64,000 bases of DNA from Stanieria cyanosphaera PCC 7437 (GTDB taxonomy: Bacteria > Cyanobacteriota > Cyanobacteriia > Cyanobacteriales > Xenococcaceae). The notes beneath the pieces were generated by a model. The model ran no database searches. It was not told where the DNA came from and saw only the letters and a program-made list of their open reading frames with translations. Made by a program: the position numbers and the translations under genes. The stretch spans positions 4,174,501 to 4,238,500 of the forward strand of contig NC_019748.1 in assembly GCF_000317575.1 (NCBI RefSeq). The letters run 5' to 3'. Positions 34,289 to 43,887 of the stretch are shown piece after piece. Position 1 is the first letter of the stretch; every line of letters begins with the position of its first letter.

Positions 34289-35956
34289 CTAAGAGATAGT
34301 TAAAACTGGGTCTAGTAAAGGCTTACCATCAAAATAATCAGGGAGTTTTGCTCCCATCAAATTGAGTATAGTCGCACTGAGATCGACTGCTCGACCATCG
34401 ATTAAATCAGAACCTGGTTTGATTCCAGGTCCGGCTGCTAATAAAAAGCCATGTTCTCGATGTCCACCAGGACGATTATAAGTAATAGGTCCAATGCGAC
34501 CAAGATCAGGACTATCGACGACATCAGTAGGAATTTCATGCCAAACTACGATTAAGTCTGGTTCAGGTAACTTGGGATCGTTATCTAAAGGTGATTTGCG
34601 AGTACGAACTACTTGTTTGACTAAAGGTTGTCCGCTTCGACCATCTTTAAGACGATCAAGAACTTCAGTTAATTGATCGCAAAGAGAATCGTATTCAGCC
34701 GGTGTGACAATGCCATCGCGATCGCGTCCTTGAAGATTAATACGAATGTGACCATCAGCATATGCAGGTAAGGCAAAAGCTTTCATTTGTGGCCACAACG
34801 AACTATACCAACGCGCAGGCATCCAACCTAATTCTACTTGTTCGTCTAGAAGAGGGTAAGGAGACAGTAAACCGTGTTTGGAATTTCTTAAGAATTTTTT
34901 ATGTGTCCAAGTGTGCCACAATTTTTTGATTGGATTTGGTTCGTAAATTTTGCCCCAGACTTCTGCTGACCAACCATTTCTAATTTTTTTGCTAATAATT
35001 GGCGGTACAGGTTGATTGAGATCTCCCGCTCCTAGAGCAACTTTACCTGGAAAATTAAACCGATAAAGCACTTCTGGAAGCAACATCATACTAAGTAAAT
35101 CAGTTAGATTTGCACCCATGCCATGAACGGCAAATAACAAAATGTAGGCATTGTCTGGTGCTGCTGCGATAATTTCTCCTACCGCTTGGTCTACTTGTTG
35201 AAATCCTTGCAACATCGGATCTCCCAAAGTTTCCATTTGATTGGTGTAGGGATAGAGGGGATGATCTGGTTGACTGAGATTGTATAAATCATGTCCCAAA
35301 GTATGAGTTTCACCAAAGGCAGTTATAAATAAATCCCAGGGTTCTTGTTGCAGAATTTCTCGGCAAATTTGAGCGCGAGTGGCAACGCTTTCCTTAACTG
35401 CTTGAGTTACCCAATTAAAGTATTTTTTATCCCACCAAATCCCATTATCTTTTCGATACACGGGGTTAGAACCATATTTGGCAACGATTTGTGGTAAAAG
35501 TTCGCTTGGTTGAGATTCGCTTGGATAAAAGGGATGATGCCCACCCCAACCTGTAATCTGAATGCCGTTAACCCCTGGAGATACTCTAGTAACTGGTACA
35601 TCAAAAGCAGCTACTCGATATTTTTCTCCTAACGCATAAAAAGGAAGATACTCTTGATAATCGTATCCACCATAAACAGGATCGCAACGCACTTCATAGG
35701 TGTCAGGATTGTAGGTAATCGTATCCCAAAAGCCAGTTTTATCAGGTAAGCAACCTGTAGTCATCATGACCCAAAGAGGTTCAGTGGAAGAAAATTCGGC
35801 TACTCCTCCTTGATAATTGACTTGATTATGTAAACGACCGTAGATTCCCTGTTGACGAACACGGCTGAGATTGGGCAGATTTCCCTGGGACATCCATTGT
35901 TCTATGAGATTAGGGTCGGCTGCATCTAAACCAATGGCAATAATTGGTGTTTTCAT
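34289..35956 (-). CDS. Alkaline phosphatase superfamily phosphodiesterase/pyrophosphatase-like protein
   Basis: A cytoplasmic-looking 555-residue member of the type I phosphodiesterase/nucleotide pyrophosphatase group. Metal-site motifs are visible: IAIGLDAADPNLIEQW (first Asp), FSSTEPLWVMMTTG (threonine nucleophile region), GETHTLGHD, AVHGMGANL and GGHREHGFLLAAGPG with late His. There is no signal peptide or membrane helix, which argues against a lipid A or teichoic-acid type transferase. Its substrate is unknown. It is placed between the tyrosine autokinase and the glycosyltransferase on the same strand, so a role in nucleotide-sugar or phosphate-linked sugar turnover is possible. Confidence 0.85.
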   Translation of the reverse strand: MKTPIIAIGLDAADPNLIEQWMSQGNLPNLSRVRQQGIYGRLHNQVNYQGGVAEFSSTEPLWVMMTTGCLPDKTGFWDTITYNPDTYEVRCDPVYGGYDYQEYLPFYALGEKYRVAAFDVPVTRVSPGVNGIQITGWGGHHPFYPSESQPSELLPQIVAKYGSNPVYRKDNGIWWDKKYFNWVTQAVKESVATRAQICREILQQEPWDLFITAFGETHTLGHDLYNLSQPDHPLYPYTNQMETLGDPMLQGFQQVDQAVGEIIAAAPDNAYILLFAVHGMGANLTDLLSMMLLPEVLYRFNFPGKVALGAGDLNQPVPPIISKKIRNGWSAEVWGKIYEPNPIKKLWHTWTHKKFLRNSKHGLLSPYPLLDEQVELGWMPARWYSSLWPQMKAFALPAYADGHIRINLQGRDRDGIVTPAEYDSLCDQLTEVLDRLKDGRSGQPLVKQVVRTRKSPLDNDPKLPEPDLIVVWHEIPTDVVDSPDLGRIGPITYNRPGGHREHGFLLAAGPGIKPGSDLIDGRAVDLSATILNLMGAKLPDYFDGKPLLDPVLTIS

Positions 35957-36013
35957 ACCTCGTTTCTAAATAGTATTATGTATTTACGAAAACTTAGAAC
36001 CACTTATGCGGTT

Positions 36014-38245
36014 TTAGACCGGGGCTACTTCCGTGCGATCGCTATTTGAGGGAAGCTTTTTTGAAGAAAAATAACCTTTGGCATATTTAGCGTGATAGGA
36101 ATAACGCTCAAATTCACTGGGTTTGACACCATTAATCACCATGCCTAAAACTCGTTTGTTAATAGTTACTAAAATTTCTTGAGCAAAAGCAGCACTTTCT
36201 TGCTCTACTACGCCTGGACGACTGACAAACAAAAGACCATCAACTAGCTTACTCAAAGTCAAAACATCAGCAGTTATTGGCAAGGGAGGTGCATCGATTA
36301 AAACGAAATCATAATCTTTTTTCGCTTGTGCGATTAACTCGTTCATCTCAATCGAATCTAGTAAAGCCAGAGGATTAGGTGGAACTACTCCTACTGTTAA
36401 TAAATCTAGCCTTTCAATTGGTCGAGCTACAACTTCATGTAAGCTAGTTTTGTGGGTTAAGACGTCTTTAAGTCCCAAGTGATTACTCATATTCCAGAGA
36501 TGATGCTGATTGGCTCTGCGTAAATCACCATCAATTAACAAAACACGACGACCTAATTGAGCGATCGCAGTAGCTAAATTTGCTGCAATAGTAGATTTTC
36601 CTTCTCCTGGTACAGAGCTAGTTACCAAGACAACTTGTGGTGGATTGTCCTGATTGAGAATTTTTAAATTGGCTTGAATCATGCGATAGATTTCGCTGTT
36701 AAAGGAATCTGGCTCTCTTTGCACGACAATCCCATTGGGTTCATCATCTGTATATTGAGGAATTAAACCCAAAACTTTATAAGGAAATCTTTGTTTGATT
36801 TCAGGAATAGTTTTTAAACTACGGTCTTGCATTTCTAACAGTAAAACTGAGAGGTTAGAAAGCAATAATCCTAAGATTAGTCCCAATACCATTAATGCTA
36901 ACCTACCAGAACTACCTTTTTCTGGCAATTGAGCTAATTCAATAATTTGAGCATTACCAGTTGTTTGGTTTTGCAATAATTTTAGTTCTTGCTGACTATC
37001 GAGTAAGTTTTGGTAAACTTTTTCAGCAGCTTCTACTTGACGAAGTAAGTCTTGTTGTTGTTGTTCGATTTGTGGTAGCTGCTTTGCTCGTTGCAGATAC
37101 GCTTGTTGAGATTGAGAAAGAGAAGCTAGTTGTCTTTGTTGACTAATGCGGTCAATTTCTAGGGAAATATATTTTTCTAAGGGATTTTCTTTATTGCCGT
37201 CGCTTCTAAGTAAGCCTTCAGAAATTTTGGTATTTGAACCTACAGTTTCAGTAATTAACCCTTCTAATTTTTGATTGAGGTCTTGTCTTTTTTCCAACAA
37301 ACTTTGTACCATTGGATGGTTATCTCGAAAGCGTTGCCGTTGTTGGGCAAGTTCGGTTTCCACATCAGCTAGATCTTTGAAAATGCTTTCGACAACAGGA
37401 GTCCCTCCTAGTTGATTAGCTGCCAAAGCTTGATTTAGGTTTAAACCCAATTGTTGATTGAGAGTGGCTGTTTGAGCCTGAGTACCCTGAAATTGAGCAG
37501 CAACATTAGCAATTTGTTGATTAAGATTAGCTAACTCAACAACTAAAGTTTCTTTTTCTTTAGCTAAATTGACTACTCGATTGGCTTCTTTGAATCGCCG
37601 TAAATCAGATTCAGCTTGAGATAGTTTTTGTTCTATTTGGGGAAGTTGATTACTAATAAAACCGTCGGCGTTAGCAGTCTCAGCTTGAGTACTTTTAACT
37701 TGTTCATCTAAATAAAGTTTCATCAAAGTATTGATGACATCAGCAGCAGTATAAGGGTCTTGGTCTTGATACCTTAAACTAATTACGTCAGTTCCACTGA
37801 CAATCTCTATTTTCAGTTTCTTGTTTAAAGCTTCTGGTTTGAGTGCCTTACCTTCTTCGTCTTTAAGCTTTAATTTTTCAATGGTTTGAACCAAAATTGG
37901 TTCAGTTTTCATCCGTTCAATTTCAGTTTTTAATGGACTTTGATCATTGAGCAGAGGTTTTAGTTCACCAATCCCTTGACCAACCTTAGTTAAAGACGCA
38001 GTATTATTCTGTTTGAAGAGTAATTTTCCTTCTGCTTGATAACTTTTTTTGAGCAAAGTACTGAGAGCAGCGACTGAGCCTACTGTTAGCAAAAATACTG
38101 CCAGGGCTGGCTTCCAACGTCTTCTTAACTTTTGGAGGTAATTATAGAGATTAACATCAATGTTTTCTCTAGAGGCAGTATAACTGTTATTTAAAGATAA
38201 ATTTTCTGGAGTTTGACCGTTACTCATCCCAGTAAAATTAGACAT
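36014..38245 (-). CDS. Polysaccharide co-polymerase and tyrosine autokinase (Wzc/BY-kinase type)
   Basis: Controls chain length and export of exopolysaccharide. The N-terminal membrane segment (PALAVFLLTVGSVAALSTLL, about residue 55) opens the Wzz domain. A long coiled-coil periplasmic region follows (about 180-430, with repeated SQAESDLRRF- and LASLSQSQQAYLQRAKQL-like patterns). A second membrane segment lies near 455-475. The cytoplasmic kinase domain has Walker A SVPGEGKSTIAANLA, Walker A' VLLIDGDLRR and Walker B DFVLIDAPP. The C-terminus carries a cluster of tyrosines in RYSYHAKYAKGYF, the autophosphorylation region of BY-kinases. It is the first gene of the block. Confidence 0.94.
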   Translation of the reverse strand: MSNFTGMSNGQTPENLSLNNSYTASRENIDVNLYNYLQKLRRRWKPALAVFLLTVGSVAALSTLLKKSYQAEGKLLFKQNNTASLTKVGQGIGELKPLLNDQSPLKTEIERMKTEPILVQTIEKLKLKDEEGKALKPEALNKKLKIEIVSGTDVISLRYQDQDPYTAADVINTLMKLYLDEQVKSTQAETANADGFISNQLPQIEQKLSQAESDLRRFKEANRVVNLAKEKETLVVELANLNQQIANVAAQFQGTQAQTATLNQQLGLNLNQALAANQLGGTPVVESIFKDLADVETELAQQRQRFRDNHPMVQSLLEKRQDLNQKLEGLITETVGSNTKISEGLLRSDGNKENPLEKYISLEIDRISQQRQLASLSQSQQAYLQRAKQLPQIEQQQQDLLRQVEAAEKVYQNLLDSQQELKLLQNQTTGNAQIIELAQLPEKGSSGRLALMVLGLILGLLLSNLSVLLLEMQDRSLKTIPEIKQRFPYKVLGLIPQYTDDEPNGIVVQREPDSFNSEIYRMIQANLKILNQDNPPQVVLVTSSVPGEGKSTIAANLATAIAQLGRRVLLIDGDLRRANQHHLWNMSNHLGLKDVLTHKTSLHEVVARPIERLDLLTVGVVPPNPLALLDSIEMNELIAQAKKDYDFVLIDAPPLPITADVLTLSKLVDGLLFVSRPGVVEQESAAFAQEILVTINKRVLGMVINGVKPSEFERYSYHAKYAKGYFSSKKLPSNSDRTEVAPV

Positions 38246-38619
38246 ATTGATAAACTACTTTTTCTGATTAGTTTAAATTATTTCGTTTTTATATTCCGTT
38301 ATAGAAATATATACGCGATAAAACCTCTACTTACTTTAAAGTTTTTATAAAGTTCAGTAGATAAAATATGAAAGAGATAAAAACTTATTGACTCCTCTAG
38401 TTGAGCCAGGCAAGAAAGGCAGTATTTTTCTTACTGATTAGTTTGAGTGTTTGCTACTGCTAACTAAAATTTTAAAAAAAAGTTTGATCTAGTTGATTAA
38501 TTATACAAAATTTTTTACTTATTCAAATCAACCAGATTTATTGATTGAGTTTGCTTAAGTATTGCTCGATCAATTTTGATTGACCTAGACTAACTATTAT
38601 AAATAAAATAAAAAAGAGT
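38246..38619. other. AT-rich spacer upstream of the polysaccharide block
   Basis: No gene seen. This region should carry the promoter for the Wzc-type gene and the end of the ImmA-type transcript. I see no clear terminator hairpin or repeat. Confidence 0.5.
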
Positions 38620-39258
38620 TTAATGATTTTTTAATAAATAAATTTCTTTTTGTTGGGAATCACAATAAATCCAGCCTAAATCTTGTAAGCGATGAACTAA
38701 ATTGGAGATAGTTACTCCTAGTTGTTCGGCAATTTGGTACAAATGTTGCCACTTAGCTAAATTTTTAGCTTGACTTAATTGTAATAAATAATACTGAGGC
38801 ATTAACAAACAACCTGCAAAATATTGTGCTTGCCATTCAACGCCTTCGGTACTCTCAAGGCTTCGACACAACAAAGGTTCAACTTTAATTGCTAATCCTC
38901 TATGCTTTAATCTGATTTGACGTTCCACTTCGGTGCGATCAATATGCAATACCCAATGCCCAATTTCATGAGCAATAGTTGATTCGCCTAACCCTCCTTG
39001 TAGCTGAGGAATGCGGTCGTTTATTTCAATTAATTTTTCTAGGGGTAAAATTCTGGCAGCAATTGCTCCATATTCGTCATCACTAATAGTATCCCAAACT
39101 ACATCTAATCCTAAAAATTCGGCGACTCGGCTGGCATCTAAAGGAAATTTAGGTAAATAATTGTGCGTTTTTTGCATTTGCAGCAAAATATCTAAAGCAC
39201 AAGCTTCTATAGTGAGCTTGGGGATAAAGCTATAGGGACGAAAAATACTCAAGCTCAT
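38620..39258 (-). CDS. ImmA/IrrE family metallo-endopeptidase
   Basis: A small zinc-peptidase-like protein. The metal motif HEIGH is at about residues 97-101 (IAHEIGHWVLHID), matching ImmA/IrrE proteins that cleave or antagonise repressors. The C-terminal part ends in LHQDLGWIYCDSQQKEIYLL-like text with a possible winged-helix segment (ISNLVHRLQDLGWI). The ATG at 39258 overlaps the upstream TGA as TGATG, so translation is coupled; a GTG at 39261 is an alternative. The XRE-type regulator gene lies directly before it. Such pairs occur as repressor/anti-repressor or toxin-antitoxin sets. Confidence 0.9.
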   Translation of the reverse strand: MSLSIFRPYSFIPKLTIEACALDILLQMQKTHNYLPKFPLDASRVAEFLGLDVVWDTISDDEYGAIAARILPLEKLIEINDRIPQLQGGLGESTIAHEIGHWVLHIDRTEVERQIRLKHRGLAIKVEPLLCRSLESTEGVEWQAQYFAGCLLMPQYYLLQLSQAKNLAKWQHLYQIAEQLGVTISNLVHRLQDLGWIYCDSQQKEIYLLKNH

Positions 39259-39605
39259 CACTCCTGACGATCTGTGCCAACTGCTTCACGAAAAACTTTT
39301 TGAGCAAAGTCAGGATTTTCTCGCATTCGTCGAAATAAAGCTGGCATATCCTTGTAATGTTGTTTAAGTAAATCTTCTTCTTGTTGGGGAATTCTACCAG
39401 CAAGATAGATTAATTGTTCTTCATCTAACTCAAGTTGACGAGCTAAAATCCGAATTGCTTCTTCTTTGGGTGGATAATCAGCCCGATTGTTTTCTAATTT
39501 AGATAAATAGGTAAAGTCTAAGTCAATTAATTTGGCTAATTCCCTTTGAGAGTAACCTTTATTTTTTCGTGCTTGACGAATCAGTTGACCAAAGTTATCT
39601 TCCAC
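39258..39605 (-). CDS. XRE family helix-turn-helix transcriptional regulator
   Basis: A 115-residue DNA-binding protein. Residues 5-62 form the Cro/C1-type helix-turn-helix (IRQARKNKGYSQRELAKL, LDFTYLSKLENNR). The rest, with LIYLAGRIPQ and LLKQHYKDMPALFRRMRENP, resembles the linker of regulators paired with ImmA-type peptidases. It starts with GTG at 39605. The TGA of this gene overlaps the ATG of the peptidase gene. It likely controls its own operon and is itself the target of the peptidase. Confidence 0.9.
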   Translation of the reverse strand: MEDNFGQLIRQARKNKGYSQRELAKLIDLDFTYLSKLENNRADYPPKEEAIRILARQLELDEEQLIYLAGRIPQQEEDLLKQHYKDMPALFRRMRENPDFAQKVFREAVGTDRQE

Positions 39606-40010
39606 TGTTTTCCGCTTTAAGTTAATATTCTATTTAAATCTTATGAGAATTTGAAGAAAACATCAACATAGCTTCGTTATCAGTGACAGAGCTTTTGCTC
39701 TGTTTACCAACAGAGACAATTTTGTTTAATTGCCACTTTTAGTTGTAGCGATTACATATACTTAACTATAATTAGTTTTTCAAGGCAAAAATTGAGAATT
39801 TAATTCAGATTATGGTTTGTTTAATGAATAGCTACTTTAACCCTTTATCTTAAAAATCTGTTAATTAAAATAAATATCAATTAGTTTTAATTTAGATTAA
39901 ATTACTTTATAATCTCTCCAATTATGCTTGCATAAATATTTATTCATGGTCGTAACTATCTTTTAGAATAAAAGTAAAGATGGGGGACTAATGAAAGGAG
40001 CTTACATATT
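39606..40010. other. Intergenic region with a perfect hairpin
   Basis: No gene seen. It holds the divergent promoters of the XRE pair and the COP23 gene. ACAGAGC (39686-39692) pairs perfectly with GCTCTGT (39697-39703) over a TTTT loop. AAAGGAG about 10 bases before 40011 is the ribosome site of the COP23 gene. Confidence 0.55.
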
Positions 40011-40523
40011 ATGAGTATTAAAAATTTATCGCCAATTTTAGCTGCTGGCGCGATCGCGCTTAGTGCTATTCCTGCTTTTGGTGAATCTACTCAATCATCT
40101 AATCGCAATGTTTTTTGCCAAGTAAACAATGGTATTCCAACTACGGTGGCAAACGTTCAAGGAGAAATCAAGTCTATTTTTCACTGGCGTAATGAAGTAT
40201 TGCCAAAATCTGCTAATGCTCAACAGCTTTGTAACAGTGTATCTGCTAAGTTAGCTAACTATTCTAGTTTAAAAGGTTTTGGTGGTCACGACCAAGGTGG
40301 TTTACCTACTATTTGTGCTGAAAACAGTCCGGGAGAATGCAGTTTAGTTCTTTTTACTCTAGCACCAACAGACAACGCTATTGATGAAAGTGAACGTGTT
40401 CTTGCAGGTATTCTCGATTCTGGATTAGCTAAAGATAAGCAAGTATCAAACGCTAGAGGAATACAGTCTACTTACTATCCTGTAGATTTTTGGTATTTGC
40501 TAGGACTCAAGTTCAACAAATAG
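40011..40523 (+). CDS. COP23-domain secreted protein
   Basis: A 170-residue protein of the family named after circadian oscillating protein COP23, typical of cyanobacteria. A signal peptide is visible (LSPILAAGAIALSAIPAFG, cleavage probably after about residue 24). The mature part has the family pattern: FCQVNNGIPTTVA, IFHWRNEVLP, AQQLCNSVSAKL, a GGLPTICA segment and ECSLVLFTLAP. Four cysteines are at positions consistent with two disulfides. The biochemical role of the family is unknown. The start is supported by AAAGGAG. The stop lies 2 bases from the convergent kinase gene's stop. Confidence 0.87.
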   Translation: MSIKNLSPILAAGAIALSAIPAFGESTQSSNRNVFCQVNNGIPTTVANVQGEIKSIFHWRNEVLPKSANAQQLCNSVSAKLANYSSLKGFGGHDQGGLPTICAENSPGECSLVLFTLAPTDNAIDESERVLAGILDSGLAKDKQVSNARGIQSTYYPVDFWYLLGLKFNK

Positions 40524-40525
40524 CT

Positions 40526-42064
40526 TTATTGATTATCTAACTTGCTATTAATTAATTCTAATAACTTGACCGTCGTTTGATGGTCAGGTTGAATTTTTCT
40601 GGCTTCTTCACAGTGTGCTTTAGCATCTTGGTACTGCTGCAATTCATATAAAGCTCTACAAATTTGAGTCCAAGCTAAAAATAAATCTGGTTTAATTGCC
40701 AGTGCTTTTCGAGTTGCAGTAATTGCTTCATCATATCTGTCTAATTCTATTAAAACTTGTCCTTTGTTAAACCAAGCATTCACAAAATCTTGATCGACAG
40801 CTAAGGCTTGATTAAATTCTTGTAAAGCGTCTTCGTATTGTTTTAAATCTGAACGAGCTAAACCTCGGCAATTCCAAGCTTCGGCAAACTTGGGCTGATA
40901 GGAAGTAGCTTGAGCGCAAGAAGAAAATTTTTCTAAATGCCTGCCTAGCTTTCCTTGAGCAAAACCTCGATTAGTCCAAGCTTCAGCAAAGTCTGGTTTA
41001 ATTTTAATTGCTTGATCAAAAGCGTCAATTGCTTCTTCGTATTTACCTTCGTTATTTAAAAGATTGCCTTGATTATAATAATTCATTGCTTTAATCACAG
41101 TCCAAACTCTTGGTCCGAGAAAAACTAATCCCAACAGCAAAGGTATAGCAGCAAACCAAACCCATCGTCGTGCAGGTTTTTTGGGATCGACAAGATTGGG
41201 TTCGGAGGGAGACTTGATTTTTTTTCCTCCTTTACTCAATGATTGTTGTCGCAAGTCATCGAGAACTTCATTAACGTTTTGATAACGTTCTCTAAAGTCA
41301 TTACAGACCATTTTATCGAGGATATTGGCTAGAACATTACTACAATTTCCTGCTCGCTCTCGCCAACTTATTTCTCCAGTTTGAGGATTTCTAGGCAGTT
41401 GATCGGGATGAAATCCAGTAATAGCTTGAATAGCAGTTATTCCCAAAGCATAAATATCACTATTGAAACGCGGATCTCCTCGTTGCTGTTCACTTGCCAT
41501 ATATCCAGGAGTACCAATCGCAACAGTTAAAAGATTTCCTTGTCCTTCAGTTAAAGTCATGTTACTAATTTCTTTAACTGCACCAAAATCAATGAGAACA
41601 ATTTTTTCATCTGTGACTCGCCGAATTAAATTTGAGGGTTTAATATCACGATGAATTACATTATGTTGATGAACAAAAGCTAAAATTTCTAAAACTTCTT
41701 GGAGGAAACTTCTAACTTTTTCTTCACTCCAACGATTATTCGGATGAATTTCTCCTTGAGATAAGTCTTTGCCCTCAATAAATTCCTGAACTAGATAAAA
41801 TTGCTCGTTTACTTCCAAATGAGCTAAGAGCCGAGGAATTTGAGGATGATTGCTCAATCGATAGAGAACATTTGCTTCATTGGTAAATAACCTTCTCGCT
41901 GTTTCCAAAACAAATTCCTCATTAGATTGAGGTTGAAGTTTTTTTACGACACAGCGAGGATAACCAGGAAGTTGCATATCGTGTGCGACATAAGTTTCAC
42001 AAAAGCCAGTCTTCCTTAAGCAATCGATAACTCGATAGCGTCCTCCTATTAACTCATCAGACAT
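40526..42064 (-). CDS. Serine/threonine protein kinase with TPR repeats
   Basis: A Hanks-type kinase. The catalytic residues are intact: VVKKL (ATP lysine), HRDIKPSNL, IDFGAVKE and GTPGYMASEQQ. The glycine-rich loop is unusual: CLRKTGFCETYVA in place of the common LGxGGFGxTY, so at least two glycines are missing. After the kinase domain and a basic linker there is one membrane segment (WVWFAAIPLLLGLVFLG, about residue 320). Four TPR units follow outside (e.g. YEEAIDAFDQAIKIKPDF, YDEAITATRKALAIKPDL). I chose ATG 42064 because the kinase domain begins a few residues later; an in-frame GTG at 42130 would add 22 residues. Confidence 0.93.
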   Translation of the reverse strand: MSDELIGGRYRVIDCLRKTGFCETYVAHDMQLPGYPRCVVKKLQPQSNEEFVLETARRLFTNEANVLYRLSNHPQIPRLLAHLEVNEQFYLVQEFIEGKDLSQGEIHPNNRWSEEKVRSFLQEVLEILAFVHQHNVIHRDIKPSNLIRRVTDEKIVLIDFGAVKEISNMTLTEGQGNLLTVAIGTPGYMASEQQRGDPRFNSDIYALGITAIQAITGFHPDQLPRNPQTGEISWRERAGNCSNVLANILDKMVCNDFRERYQNVNEVLDDLRQQSLSKGGKKIKSPSEPNLVDPKKPARRWVWFAAIPLLLGLVFLGPRVWTVIKAMNYYNQGNLLNNEGKYEEAIDAFDQAIKIKPDFAEAWTNRGFAQGKLGRHLEKFSSCAQATSYQPKFAEAWNCRGLARSDLKQYEDALQEFNQALAVDQDFVNAWFNKGQVLIELDRYDEAITATRKALAIKPDLFLAWTQICRALYELQQYQDAKAHCEEARKIQPDHQTTVKLLELINSKLDNQ

Positions 42065-42280
42065 AAGGTTTGGGAGTTGGGTATAAGTTACTGAATCAAA
42101 AAGTCGGTGGTTAACATTGTTAGGCAACACCGCTATTTATTAATCGTTATAACAGACTATATCAAAGGATTTTAGACATAACATGATTGTTGCCCTTAAT
42201 TATTTTCCAACATATATGTTTGGTAATAGGCAATAGTTATTAAAAATTCAATGATTGTGCCTATTACCAAAATGTTTAAA

Positions 42281-43705
42281 TTAAGAAAAATTGTTAATAA
42301 TTGCTTGAGCAAACTCAGAGCATTTTAGCGGTGGTTCGACAGGAGGAGCCATCAACCTTGCTAAATCGTAAGTAACTTGACCAAGTGCGATCGCGCTTCC
42401 CAAACCTTGCTGAATCAGATCCGCTGCTTCTTGCCAACCCATGTATTCCAACATCATTACTCCTGACAAAATCACCGAACCTGGGTTAATTCGGTCTAAA
42501 CCAGCGTGTTTCGGGGCTGTACCATGAGTAGCCTCAAAGATAGCACAATTATCGCCGATATTTGCCCCAGGACTCATTCCTAGACCACCGACAATAGCAG
42601 CAGCAGCATCGGAAAGATAATCTCCATTCAAATTCATGGTAGCCAGAATTGAATATTCATCAGGACGAGTTTGAATCTGTTGGAAAATGCTATCGGCAAT
42701 GCGATCGTTAACCATCACTTTATTTTGCCATTGACCATGACCATGAGTATCCCAAATCTGCTCAAGAACTTGTTTGACTTCCTGACAAATTTGTTGTTGT
42801 TTTTCGGGAGTTAAAGCATCGTATCCAGGATCGATTTTACGAGCATTTGCTTCAATAGTAAGTTCTGGATTAGCTTCTTGGTTGCTGAGAATCCAAGATT
42901 CTCTTTCTGTAATACATTCGGCACGAAATTCAGTAGTGGCTAGTTCATAACCCCAATCCCGAAACGCTCCTTCGGTATATTTCATAATATTACCTTTGTG
43001 AACCAAAGTAACTTGTTGTTTTGATTGGGGGAGTCGCAAAGCGTGTTGAATAGCTCTTCTGACCAATCTTTGTGAACCAGTTTTGCTAATTGGTTTGATC
43101 CCAATTCCCGAATCTAGGGGAATTTGTTTTTTGCCGTGTTCGGCAGTAGCAGGAATTAAATCAGTGTTGAGAATATTAATGAGTTTGTCAGCAATTTCAC
43201 TTCCTTGTCGCCATTCAATTCCTAAGTAAATATCTTCTGTATTTTCTCGATAAACAATGACATCCAATTTTTCAGGACTTTTGTGAGGGGAAGGAGTTCC
43301 TGCATAATAACGACAAGGACGAACACAAGCATAGAGATTAAAAATTTGCCGTAAAGCAACATTGAGAGAACGAATTCCTCCTCCTACAGGAGTTGTCAGA
43401 GGTCCTTTGATGGCAATACCATATTCTTTAATGGCTTTAAGAGTATCTTCAGGTAAATATTGATAAGTACCATACTTGTCGCAAGCTTCGTCTCCTGCAT
43501 AGACTTTAAACCAATTGATTTGGCGTTTACCACCATATGCAGCACTAACAGCAGCATCAATCACTTTCTCTGTCGCTGGCCAAATATCTACGCCAGTACC
43601 ATCACCCCGAATGAAAGGAATAATTGGATCGTCAGGAACGATTGGTTTCCCATCTTTAAACGTGATTTTTGTTCCTTGAGAAGGTGATGTTAGTTTTTCG
43701 TACAT
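42281..43705 (-). CDS. icd: Isocitrate dehydrogenase, NADP-dependent
   Basis: Oxidises isocitrate to 2-oxoglutarate, the carbon skeleton for nitrogen assimilation in cyanobacteria. The 474-residue protein shows [16 protein letters not shown] at the start, [17 protein letters not shown] with the substrate-contacting serine, the [15 protein letters not shown]-type segment, [23 protein letters not shown], and [23 protein letters not shown] near the C-terminus with the cofactor-binding residues of the NADP type. Compared with the roughly 416-aa E. coli enzyme it carries the additional central insertion usual for cyanobacterial forms. It stands alone on this strand. Confidence 0.96.
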   Translation of the reverse strand: MYEKLTSPSQGTKITFKDGKPIVPDDPIIPFIRGDGTGVDIWPATEKVIDAAVSAAYGGKRQINWFKVYAGDEACDKYGTYQYLPEDTLKAIKEYGIAIKGPLTTPVGGGIRSLNVALRQIFNLYACVRPCRYYAGTPSPHKSPEKLDVIVYRENTEDIYLGIEWRQGSEIADKLINILNTDLIPATAEHGKKQIPLDSGIGIKPISKTGSQRLVRRAIQHALRLPQSKQQVTLVHKGNIMKYTEGAFRDWGYELATTEFRAECITERESWILSNQEANPELTIEANARKIDPGYDALTPEKQQQICQEVKQVLEQIWDTHGHGQWQNKVMVNDRIADSIFQQIQTRPDEYSILATMNLNGDYLSDAAAAIVGGLGMSPGANIGDNCAIFEATHGTAPKHAGLDRINPGSVILSGVMMLEYMGWQEAADLIQQGLGSAIALGQVTYDLARLMAPPVEPPLKCSEFAQAIINNFS

Positions 43706-43887
43706 AATGAATTACAAAAATTAAATGTAGCTACAATAACAATTAAGTCAAAATAACATTTAAGGCAGTAATACAATTTACTCCTTCAGTTTTTTCTAAA
43801 GATCAATAAAGATAACATAAGAGGAACAATATAATTAGGTCAGTATGTTCAGAGCTATAATAAACCTCTTAAATTGGCATAGACATA

